33,318 nucleotides of DNA. Source: JAXDLH01 sp034666705 (GTDB taxonomy: Bacteria > Chloroflexota > UBA6077 > SHYK01). This document shows positions 22,546-29,588 of this stretch, in pieces. The translations under genes and the position numbers were made by a program. A model generated the notes under the pieces. That model was given only the letters and a program-made list of their open reading frames with translations, made no database searches and was not told the DNA's origin. Location of the stretch: contig JAXDLH010000082.1 of NCBI GenBank assembly GCA_034666705.1, positions 1-33,318 of the forward strand, given 5' to 3'. How positions within the stretch are numbered: the stretch's first letter is position 1; every line of letters begins with the position of its first letter.

Positions 22546-22580
22546 CCAAAAGAGGAGGGCCTCGACCGAAGTCGAGGCCC
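22546..22580 (-). terminator. Intrinsic terminator with UUCG tetraloop
   Basis: Read on the minus strand, the stem GGGCCTCGAC (22580-22571) is closed by the exceptionally stable C(UUCG)G loop (22570-22567) and pairs perfectly with 22566-22557, followed by TCCTCTTTT. It would terminate the zinc-ribbon gene transcript. It lies only eight bases before the start codon of the first CHR gene, so that gene depends on read-through or on a promoter I cannot see. Confidence 0.85.
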
Positions 22581-22637
22581 TGCCAGTGAAGTCGGGAGCT
22601 GCGCCCCCAACAACCGCTGGGGTACGACCGAGTGAGA

Positions 22638-22841
22638 CTAGCCGGCCTCTACCGCCACCTTCTCCGCGATGTCCATCTCGCCGTCTGGAGTCCGAGCCCC
22701 CTTTGCGCGCCATCGCTTGACGGCGACAAGGCCCAGACAGGCCATACAGATGCGGTACTCCATCTCCTTGACGAGCTGATAGGACCCGCAGATCGAGCAG
22801 CGCTGGAGGCCCGGCTTATGACGCCGGCGCTTCTTCGCCAT
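22638..22841 (-). CDS. Small zinc-ribbon protein of unknown function (67 residues)
   Basis: A 67-residue protein with a very basic N-terminus (MAKKRRRHKPG), a four-cysteine zinc ribbon (CSICGSYQLVKEMEYRICMAC, Cys-x2-Cys, 14 residues, Cys-x2-Cys), a second basic patch (VKRWRAKG) and an acidic tail. The fold and basic charge suggest RNA, ribosome or DNA binding; it looks like small ribosomal-type zinc ribbons but matches none that I recognise. TGGAGA lies seven bases before the ATG. It has its own extended -10 promoter and a strong terminator, so it is probably a single-gene unit that is well expressed. Confidence 0.75.
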   Translation of the reverse strand: MAKKRRRHKPGLQRCSICGSYQLVKEMEYRICMACLGLVAVKRWRAKGARTPDGEMDIAEKVAVEAG

Positions 22842-22874
22842 CGCTGTCTCCAGAGAACCGCTCGAGGCTACGCA

Positions 22875-22883
22875 ATTTTATCA
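22875..22883 (-). promoter_or_regulatory. Extended -10 promoter for the zinc-ribbon gene
   Basis: On the minus strand TGATAAAAT (22883-22875) is a good extended -10 element (TGn plus TAAAAT). No -35 match is seen at 17 bases, which is common for extended -10 promoters. The start would be near 22868, giving a leader of about 27 bases. Confidence 0.5.
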
Positions 22884-22897
22884 CAGGATTAGAAGAG

Positions 22898-23722
22898 TTA
22901 TAGTGCCGAAGTAGCACCGGTTTCATTTAGTCCGGGCGGCAACCCGAGCGGCTCGTCCTGCAGATAGCTCCACCCCTGGCGCAGCGCCAGCTCGGCCTTG
23001 GTGAGCTCCCGGCCAAGATAGGCCGCGTGCTCGAGCCGCGTGACCAACCCCCACGCCACGAGCGCGCCGCACAGCGACGCCGCGTCCGCCCCAGCGATGC
23101 GGTGCAGCAGCTCGCCCGAATTCGCGTAGTGCTCTGCGAGCAGCCGCGCCCCTGGCCGGTCGACCAACACGACGAAGAAGCCGTTGGGGTCCGGGTCCCG
23201 CAGTTGGAACGGCCGCGTCGGGACCACAATGGGCTCCGGTTTCGGGAGCTCGACACGCTCCCGGAACGGCCCGGGGTCGGCGGCACGGCAGGCTTCGACC
23301 GCCTCCGCAATGCGCATGAGGTCGTGGCTGCCCACCAGGTCACGCAATTGCACCTGGCGGCGCGCGATCTCGACGTGTGCAGGCGCGAGCGTCGCCAGCC
23401 GCGCCCGCCGGCTTCGCGCCCCGCGAACCGTGCCGTCGTCGTCGACGCCGTTCTCGAATAGCGCACGCAGTGCTTGCGCCTGGTATGGGCCCCGCCGCTC
23501 GTCGCCGCACACGACGAGCCATCGGATACGCGGGCGCTCCAGCAGCGTGGTGAGCATCCGCTCTAAACCAAGGTTCTCGGTCTCGAGCGGCCCAAGAATC
23601 GCAACTCGCCCGGCCACGTCGGACTCCGCGAGCGAACGCAACAGGTCATGGCTCGACAGCGTGCAGATCGCCACCGGGCTGTCCACGTCGCCCGCCACGT
23701 ACGCCGGGCCGCTCTGGCTCAC
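22898..23722 (-). CDS. MtrA-like domain fused to DUF4346 domain
   Basis: A 274-residue protein. Residues 8-140 resemble the corrinoid-binding domain of MtrA, subunit A of the methanogen tetrahydromethanopterin S-methyltransferase: GDVDSPVAICTL, ILGPLETENLGLERMLTTLL, RWLVVCGDERRG, and ALRALFENGVDD. The histidine that ligates cobalt in methanogen MtrA (GHxxGQ) is replaced: the site reads RGPYQAQ, with Pro79. Residues about 185-265 match DUF4346 (DPNGFFVVLVDR, AEHYANSGELLHRIAG, EHAAYLGRELTKAELALRQG). There are no other Mtr subunits or membrane helices, so this is not a methanogenesis enzyme. A folate, pterin or C1-linked role is a guess. GTG start with GAGG upstream. Confidence 0.78.
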   Translation of the reverse strand: MSQSGPAYVAGDVDSPVAICTLSSHDLLRSLAESDVAGRVAILGPLETENLGLERMLTTLLERPRIRWLVVCGDERRGPYQAQALRALFENGVDDDGTVRGARSRRARLATLAPAHVEIARRQVQLRDLVGSHDLMRIAEAVEACRAADPGPFRERVELPKPEPIVVPTRPFQLRDPDPNGFFVVLVDRPGARLLAEHYANSGELLHRIAGADAASLCGALVAWGLVTRLEHAAYLGRELTKAELALRQGWSYLQDEPLGLPPGLNETGATSAL

Positions 23723-23744
23723 CTGCCTACCTCACAGACGGCAT

Positions 23745-23773
23745 GAGGGGCTCGCCGGTGAGGCGAGCCCCTC
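23745..23773 (-). terminator. Strong hairpin ending the ABC exporter operon
   Basis: A perfect 12-base-pair stem (arms 23745-23756 and 23762-23773, GAGGGGCTCGCC with its inverse) closes on a five-base loop. It lies between the ABC exporter stop (23801) and the MtrA-like start (23722). No T-run follows on either strand, so termination may be partial. Confidence 0.6.
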
Positions 23774-23800
23774 GCGTGGGCTTCTCGGACCGCGAAAGAA

Positions 23801-25672
23801 TCAGGCGGTTGCCATCTCTTCTGGGACCGCGTCCAACTGCCGCATCTCCCTGCGGTACTGCATCAGGTAGAGGTCCTTGTACATCCCCTCCTCCGACAGC
23901 AGCTCCCGGTGGGTGCCGCGCTGGACGATCTCGCCGCCATTGACGACCAGCACGGTGTCCGCATTGCGGATCGTGGAGAGCCGGTGCGCGATGACGAACG
24001 AGGTGCGGCCGTGCAGCAAGCGCGCCAGTGCCGCCTGGATGAGCACCTCGGTGCGAGTATCCACGCTTGCCGTCGCCTCATCGAGGATGAGGATGCGCGG
24101 GTTCGCCAGTACGGCGCGGGCAAAGGCGATGAGCTGCCGCTGCCCCTGCGAGTAGTTCTGGCCGCGCTCGTTCACCTCGGTGTTGTAGCCCTGTGGGAGC
24201 CGCGAGATGAAATCATGCGTGTTCGCGAGCTTGGCCGCATCGACGATCTCTTCGTCGGTTGCGCTCGGCCGGCCGAAGCGGATGTTGTCCCGGACCGTGC
24301 CGCTGAACAGGAACGGATCCTGCGGCACGAGACCCATCTGGCGGCGGAGCGATTCCATCGTGACCGAACGGGTATCGGTACCGTCGATCAGGATCGCGCC
24401 CTCATTGATGTCGTAGAAGCGAGCGAGCAAGCTCGCGATGGACGTCTTGCCAGCGCCGGTCGGACCGACGAGCGCAATCGTCTGGCCAGGCTCAGCCACA
24501 AAGGACACGTCCTTCAGGACCGGCACGTCGCCCCGATAGCTGAATGAGACGTGATCGAACTCGACCCGCCCCTCGATGGGTGCCAGCTCCGTGGCGTCCG
24601 GCCGGTTGTCCACCGTAATCGGCTCGTCGAGCAGATCGAAGATCTTCTCGCCAGCCGCCATCGCCTGCTGGAACAGGTTGTAGACCTGGGCCAACTCGCG
24701 GATCGGCTGGAAGAAGCGGGTGACGTAGGTCAGGAACGCGACGACCACGCCGACCGTAATGTCTCCAGACATCACGGCCATAGTGCCGAAGAAAAGCACG
24801 ATCGCCGTGGCGAGCATGCCCATAAACTCCACGATGGGTGGGAAGGCGCTCGAAAGGAGTACCGCCCCGAGGTTGGCGTTACGGTTGCCCTGGTTGATCT
24901 CGTCGAAACGGTTCTGGCTCACCTCTTCGCGAGCGAACGCCTGAACCACCCGTACGCCGGACACGTTCTCCTGGAAACTCGCCGCGACCTCGCCGATTGT
25001 CTCCCGCGTCCGGAGATACGCCTTGCGCGCCCGGGACGTGAAGAAAATCGTGGCGCCGATCATGACTGGCATAACCGAGAGGGTGAGCAGGGCAAGCTTC
25101 CAGTTCAGCGCCAGCATGATGCTCGCGATCCCGACCAGGATCAGGAGGTCCGTCACGACGTTGATCGCGCCGTTCGTAAGGAGCTGCTGAAACACCGTTA
25201 CGTCGTTGATGATGCGCGACATCGTCACGCCCGATTCGTGCTGATCGTGGTACGTCAGAGGCAGACGATTGATCTTGACGAACAACTCGCCACGCATCTT
25301 GTTCAAGACGCGCTGAGTGACGTTGGCCATCGCCCACGCCTGACTCGACATCGAGACGTACGAGACGATCAGCGTTAAACCGAAGATGACCGAGATGACG
25401 CTCAATCCGACCACGTCGGTCTGCGCCACGATGTAGTTGTCGATTGCGATCTTGAGCAGATACGGCGAGAGGAGCTGCATGCCTGCGCTGACGATTACCA
25501 TGGCGACCGTCAACAGGACTTGCATTTTGTACGGTTGCATGTAGCCCCAGAGGCGCTTCATGACCCGCGGGTCGAAGACCCGGCCGTCGATCACCGTGTG
25601 CTGGGCCTGGGGGCCGCCGTGCCAGTCTCCACCACCGCCCCACATCATCGGGCCACCTGCGCCAGCAATCAT
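23801..25672 (-). CDS. ABC exporter half-transporter, catalytic-Walker-B subunit
   Basis: A 623-residue type IV ABC exporter half: six membrane helices (about residues 45-335) then an ATPase domain. Walker A is GPTGAGKT (403-410), Walker B ILILDE with catalytic Glu532, and the H-loop has His563 (IAHRLST). The signature is degenerate: YSQGQ (507-511) instead of LSGGQ. With the upstream subunit, which is degenerate in the complementary places, it makes one competent and one defective ATP site, as in the heterodimers TM287/288 and BmrCD. Substrates of such exporters include drugs, lipids and peptides. The N-terminus is unusual, rich in Gly, Met, Trp and His (residues 1-25). Its ATG overlaps the upstream stop as ATGA, and GGAGG precedes it. 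Confidence 0.93.
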   Translation of the reverse strand: MIAGAGGPMMWGGGGDWHGGPQAQHTVIDGRVFDPRVMKRLWGYMQPYKMQVLLTVAMVIVSAGMQLLSPYLLKIAIDNYIVAQTDVVGLSVISVIFGLTLIVSYVSMSSQAWAMANVTQRVLNKMRGELFVKINRLPLTYHDQHESGVTMSRIINDVTVFQQLLTNGAINVVTDLLILVGIASIMLALNWKLALLTLSVMPVMIGATIFFTSRARKAYLRTRETIGEVAASFQENVSGVRVVQAFAREEVSQNRFDEINQGNRNANLGAVLLSSAFPPIVEFMGMLATAIVLFFGTMAVMSGDITVGVVVAFLTYVTRFFQPIRELAQVYNLFQQAMAAGEKIFDLLDEPITVDNRPDATELAPIEGRVEFDHVSFSYRGDVPVLKDVSFVAEPGQTIALVGPTGAGKTSIASLLARFYDINEGAILIDGTDTRSVTMESLRRQMGLVPQDPFLFSGTVRDNIRFGRPSATDEEIVDAAKLANTHDFISRLPQGYNTEVNERGQNYSQGQRQLIAFARAVLANPRILILDEATASVDTRTEVLIQAALARLLHGRTSFVIAHRLSTIRNADTVLVVNGGEIVQRGTHRELLSEEGMYKDLYLMQYRREMRQLDAVPEEMATA

Positions 25673-27591
25673 CGTCCATTCCTCCCGTTCCGACCGTGTC
25701 CATTCCCACTGCGCCCGTTCAAGGCCCCTTCGCGCTGGTCATCATGGCCGTTGCCAGCATGCTGCCCATTGCCACCCGAGAGGGACCCTACGAGCGCCAG
25801 CTCCTCACCGTGGAAGAGCTCTTTGACTGTTTCATCCATGAGCTGCAGGCGATAGATCTCCGCGTAGATCGGATTGGTCTCGAGCAACTCCTCGTGGGTG
25901 CCCATACCCGCAATCTCACCCCGCTCCAGCACCACGATCTTGTGCGCGCTGAGCACGGTGCTCACGCGCTGGGCGATGACCAACGTCGTCCGCCCGCGCA
26001 TCAGCACGTCCAGCGCCTCGCGAATCAGCGCCTCAGTCTCTGTATCCACCGCCGACGTAAAGTCGTCGAGGATGAGAATCCTCGGGTCGAGAAGCAGGGC
26101 ACGGGCGATCGCGATGCGCTGTTTCTGCCCTCCGGATAGAGTAACGCCCCGCTCTCCGACCAGGGTGTCGTACCCCTCCGGGAAACCGGCGATGAAATCG
26201 TGGGCTCGTGCCGCCTTTGCCATGGCGATCACGTGCTCGTCAGTCGCATGCGGAACGCCAAACGCGATGTTGTCACGCACGGTCCCAGTAAACAGGGTCG
26301 TGTCCTGCAACACGATGCCGACCTGGGTGCGCAGCGAGTTCAACTGCACCTCGCGTACGTCGTGCCCGTCGATGAGCACCCGTCCACCGGTCACGTCGTA
26401 GAACCGTGGCACGAGGTTGACGATGGAGGTCTTGCCCGACCCCGTGGCGCCGAGCAGCGCCACGATCTGGCCCGGCTGCGCGTCGAACGTTACGTCGTCG
26501 AGAACCTTCTCCCCGCCGTAGTAGCTGAGGGTGACGTGGTCGAACTGGACGTGGCCACTGATCGGCGGGAGGGGCAGGGCGCCGGGCTTATCCTCCACGC
26601 TGACGGGTGCGTCCAGAATCTCGAAGATGCGGTCGGCGGCGGCATTCGCCTGCGACGCCTGTGCGATCAGGAAACCAAGGCGCCGCACGGGTCGGATGAT
26701 CAGCAGCAGGTAGGTGTTGAAGGCCACAAGCTGGCCTACCGTCAGGTCGCCGGTGATAATCAGCCAGCCGCCCATCCAGAGGACGGCGACCGTACCAAAG
26801 TTTCCCAACACGTCCATGAGCGGGTTCACGCGCGACGTCACCCGCGCCTGCTTCAAATACTGATTCAGCAGGTAATCATTCTGCTGCTCGAACTTCTCGA
26901 TCTGCTCTGGCTCGCGGGCGAATGCTTTGACGACTTTGTTGCCCGCCAGGTTCTCCTGCACAATCGCCGCCAACACTGACAGCTCTTGTTGAATCTGCCG
27001 GAACTGCGGCCGGATCGTGCGCGTGTAGAAGGTGGTGACCCGCAAGAACACCGGGACGATCAGCAATGAGATGAGGGCCAGCTTCCAGTTCGTCACGACG
27101 AGAATGACTGTAATGCCGACCGTCATGCAGATGACCTGAGCGAGCTGCAGGAAGCCACGGCCGGTGAAGTTTCGAAGCTGCTCCACGTCGCTCGTGGCAC
27201 GAGCCATCAGCCCGCCGGACTGCGCCCGGTCGTGCCAGCTGAACGAGAGCCGTTGCAGGTGCCGATAGAGCTCATTGCGGATGTCGTAGGCCGTACTCTG
27301 CGCCCCGTATTCCGCGAGGTAGGTCTGGCCGAAGGTAAAGAGGCCTTTCATGACCGTGAGGCCGACGATAAGGAGCGCGGCGTTGCGTACCAGCTCCAGA
27401 GGATCGGGCGTCGACGCGCACGTGGTCTTTACGGCGCCGCCTTGCCCGCGCACTGCGCAGTCGATCACGCTCCGGAGGAGCTGTGGCACATACAGGTCGA
27501 TGCCAGTGCCAATCAGCAGACACACATACGCGATGGACGCCGTGATCCAGTACTTCTTTAAATAGGACAGCAATCGTAGCGTGGTTCCCAA
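25669..27591 (-). CDS. ABC exporter half-transporter, degenerate-Walker-B subunit
   Basis: A 640-residue ABC exporter half with six membrane helices (about 15-315) and an ATPase domain. Walker A is GATGSGKT (381-388) and the signature LSGGQ (485-489) is canonical. The catalytic Glu is replaced by Asp510 (ILILDD), and the H-loop His by Gln541 (VIAQRVST). These are the hallmarks of the non-catalytic half of asymmetric heterodimers. Together the consensus ATP site is built from Walker A/B/His of the partner and LSGGQ of this chain. The C-terminal 35 residues or so are low complexity, rich in Gly, Asn, His and Arg. The start is TTG with GGGGGAG seven bases upstream, two bases after the padR stop; no better start is seen. 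Confidence 0.93.
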   Translation of the reverse strand: MGTTLRLLSYLKKYWITASIAYVCLLIGTGIDLYVPQLLRSVIDCAVRGQGGAVKTTCASTPDPLELVRNAALLIVGLTVMKGLFTFGQTYLAEYGAQSTAYDIRNELYRHLQRLSFSWHDRAQSGGLMARATSDVEQLRNFTGRGFLQLAQVICMTVGITVILVVTNWKLALISLLIVPVFLRVTTFYTRTIRPQFRQIQQELSVLAAIVQENLAGNKVVKAFAREPEQIEKFEQQNDYLLNQYLKQARVTSRVNPLMDVLGNFGTVAVLWMGGWLIITGDLTVGQLVAFNTYLLLIIRPVRRLGFLIAQASQANAAADRIFEILDAPVSVEDKPGALPLPPISGHVQFDHVTLSYYGGEKVLDDVTFDAQPGQIVALLGATGSGKTSIVNLVPRFYDVTGGRVLIDGHDVREVQLNSLRTQVGIVLQDTTLFTGTVRDNIAFGVPHATDEHVIAMAKAARAHDFIAGFPEGYDTLVGERGVTLSGGQKQRIAIARALLLDPRILILDDFTSAVDTETEALIREALDVLMRGRTTLVIAQRVSTVLSAHKIVVLERGEIAGMGTHEELLETNPIYAEIYRLQLMDETVKELFHGEELALVGSLSGGNGQHAGNGHDDQREGALNGRSGNGHGRNGRNGR

Positions 27592-27593
27592 GG

Positions 27594-28040
27594 CTAGGCT
27601 CCCCCTCGGCCACCGGCCGCGAGCGGTTGAGCCGAAGCATCGTCGTCGCGCGCCAAATCGCCAGTAAGATCGTCGTTGGTTATCGCAATGTAGTCACGAA
27701 TCAGCCGGTCGATCCGCTCTCGATAGCGGTTCAGATAGTAGGCGCGATCGTGCAGGACCTCGCGCCCTTGCGGGGTGATCTCGTAGTAGCGGCGCGCCGG
27801 CCCAGATTCCTGGGTCGACCAGCGGGATTCGATCGAGCCAGCATCCTCGAGGGAGCGGAGCACCTTGTAGACGACCGCAGGCTCGCGAATAGCCCGCCGG
27901 AAGCCATATTCGCCCAGTCGCTTGATCAAGTCGTAGCCCCAGGATGGCTCGCGCAAGAGCTCGAGCAACAAGAAAGGCTCCAGGTTGCGGCCAATTGGCC
28001 CGGAGGGATCGCGACCGCGGGGCTCACTCCGCTCATTCAC
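27594..28040 (-). CDS. PadR-family transcriptional regulator
   Basis: A 148-residue winged-helix protein: LEPFLLLELLREPSWGYDLIKRLGEYGF, then the recognition region EPAVVYKVLRSLEDAGSIESRW and the wing ARRYYEITPQGREVL, followed by a C-terminal helix for dimerisation (LNRYRERIDRLIRDY). PadR proteins of this kind, such as LmrR, commonly repress adjacent multidrug ABC exporters and are released by exporter substrates. This is the first gene of an operon with the two ABC subunits (2-base gap, then ATGA overlap), so autoregulated control of the exporter is the simple reading. The C-terminal 20 residues or so are low complexity. Confidence 0.92.
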   Translation of the reverse strand: MNERSEPRGRDPSGPIGRNLEPFLLLELLREPSWGYDLIKRLGEYGFRRAIREPAVVYKVLRSLEDAGSIESRWSTQESGPARRYYEITPQGREVLHDRAYYLNRYRERIDRLIRDYIAITNDDLTGDLARDDDASAQPLAAGGRGGA

Positions 28041-28056
28041 GGCAACCCATCCTTAG

Positions 28057-28107
28057 AGTTAAATTTCACTTAGGCGCATTCTAACCTACGTAACCGACAC
28101 CGGCCAA
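28057..28107 (-). promoter_or_regulatory. padR-ABC operon promoter with A/T palindrome (likely PadR operator)
   Basis: On the minus strand TTGGCC (28107-28102) and TAGAAT (28083-28078) are separated by 18 bases. Just downstream, at the expected transcription start, AGTTAAATTTCACT (28057-28070 on the plus strand) is a 14-base near-palindrome with 12 matching positions, flanked by a direct repeat CTTAG (28052-28056 and 28069-28073). An A/T-rich dyad over the start site is what an autoregulating PadR protein would bind. Confidence 0.5.
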
Positions 28108-28243
28108 CTGGCCGCCATGACCTATGGCGTACCGGTGATTTGCTGTGCTAACCTTGGCTCGTTTCTCAGCCGCCAGTGCGCTGGCCGTCGTGGCGTGACG
28201 TCGCACGCGTGCGTTCGATCCGGACAGCAGAAGGAGACCCGCC

Positions 28244-29506
28244 ATGGCGTCCAAATATGGTGCGTTACTCCATCGCGTCGAGATCTTTGAGAACCTGAAC
28301 GACGCCGATCTCGACCGGATCAGCGACCTGGTAAAAGAGCGCCGGTTCCGCGAAAACCAGCCGATCTTCAAACAGGGCGATTCGGGTGATGCGCTCTACG
28401 TCGTGGCCGACGGCCGGGTGAAAGTGTTCATCCAGGATGGCGGCAACGAAAAAGTGCTCGCCTTTTACAGCGAAGGTCAGGTGCTCGGCGAGATGTCGCT
28501 CCTCACCGGCGAGCCTCGCTCGGCGAGCGCCTCGGCGGTTACTGACACCCGGGTGCTGGCAATTACCAAAGAAGACTTCGATATGTATCTGGCAGGGAAC
28601 GTCAACGTGATGCGCGAGATGATGCGCATCATCTCCCTCCGCCAGGCACAGACGAACGTGCGACTCACCCGCGAGCGCAGCGACGAAGACAGTGCAGAAG
28701 CCAGCGCCGGCGGCGGCCGCAATGGCAAGGTCTACACCGTGTTCAGCCCGCGCGGTGGCTCCGGCAAGACGACGTTTGCGGTGAATCTCGCGGTCTCGAT
28801 GGCGCAGACACACCCGGATGACGTCACACTGGTCGACCTCTCCCTTACCTGGGGCCACTGCGCGCTGGTACTCAACCTCGTGCCGAAGGCCAGCATTGCG
28901 TCGATGAGCTCGGACGCCGCCGCGCGGCTCGACCGTGAAGGGCTGAACTATTACCTGGTTCCCCATGCCAGCACCTTGAAGGTGTTGGCAGGATCGAGCC
29001 GACCTGAAGAGGGCGAGGCGGTAACGGCCGACCACGTCAAGTCCATCCTGGATCTGCTCAAGCGACTCAACTCCGTGGTTGTCGTCGACACTGGTGGCAC
29101 ATTCAGCGAAGCCACGATCGCCGCGATCGAGAACTCAGATCGCATCATCGTGCTGTGCACGCCGGAGCTGACCACGCTGCGGGACATCCGCGAGTGCCAG
29201 CGGATCTTCAGCGACCTGATCCGAGTACCCAAAGAGAAGCTGTATTACGTCATGAACCAGACGTTCCCGAACAAGCCGATCCAGACGGACCAGTTCCAGC
29301 AGGCACTCGAGCAGGAGATGCACGCGGAGATCCCCTACGGCGGGGACGTGCCTGCCAAGGCGTCGGTACGCGGCGAAGCGTTCACGCAAACGCAGCCGGG
29401 CCAGGCGATCTCCAAGGCGATCGATCGGATCGCGAGGACGCTGGAGGCGGATTCAGCGCCCGCTGCCCGCCAGACCGAGCGGCGAGGCCTGTTCGGCCGC
29501 CACTAG
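28244..29506 (+). CDS. Cyclic-nucleotide-binding domain fused to CpaE/MinD-like ATPase
   Basis: A 420-residue fusion. Residues 10-135 form a cNMP-binding domain of the CRP type, with the phosphate-binding cassette GEMSLLTGEPRSASASA (Glu83 and the Arg-Ser pair kept), so it may bind cAMP or cGMP. Residues 160-400 form a MinD/ParA/CpaE-type ATPase with the deviant Walker A PRGGSGKTTFA (residues 169-179) and VVVVDTGGTFSEAT as Walker B. There is no DNA-binding helix-turn-helix. CpaE relatives place pili or other polar machinery, so nucleotide-controlled localisation of a surface machine is a reasonable inference, but no pilus genes are in the window. AAGGAG lies seven bases before the ATG. The C-terminal GLFGRH ending is shared by many CpaE proteins. 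Confidence 0.86.
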   Translation: MASKYGALLHRVEIFENLNDADLDRISDLVKERRFRENQPIFKQGDSGDALYVVADGRVKVFIQDGGNEKVLAFYSEGQVLGEMSLLTGEPRSASASAVTDTRVLAITKEDFDMYLAGNVNVMREMMRIISLRQAQTNVRLTRERSDEDSAEASAGGGRNGKVYTVFSPRGGSGKTTFAVNLAVSMAQTHPDDVTLVDLSLTWGHCALVLNLVPKASIASMSSDAAARLDREGLNYYLVPHASTLKVLAGSSRPEEGEAVTADHVKSILDLLKRLNSVVVVDTGGTFSEATIAAIENSDRIIVLCTPELTTLRDIRECQRIFSDLIRVPKEKLYYVMNQTFPNKPIQTDQFQQALEQEMHAEIPYGGDVPAKASVRGEAFTQTQPGQAISKAIDRIARTLEADSAPAARQTERRGLFGRH

Positions 29507-29588
29507 CCGACTGATTTCAAGACGTCTGCGGTCGCTGCCGTCGCAGCACTCGCCAGCCACGACGTGATCCCGAGCGCGCTAGGCAGGC

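Noticed and set aside
22898..23722. Peptide release factor (eRF1/baeRF)-like protein
   Set aside because: First impression from the size and mixed alpha/beta pattern. The TENLG, RWLVVCGDE and FENGVDD motifs and the AAYLGRELTKAE segment fit MtrA and DUF4346 instead.
26200..26979. Plus-strand reading frame of 259 residues opposite the ABC exporter
   Set aside because: It is a shadow of the ABC gene with no recognisable domain or ribosome-binding site.
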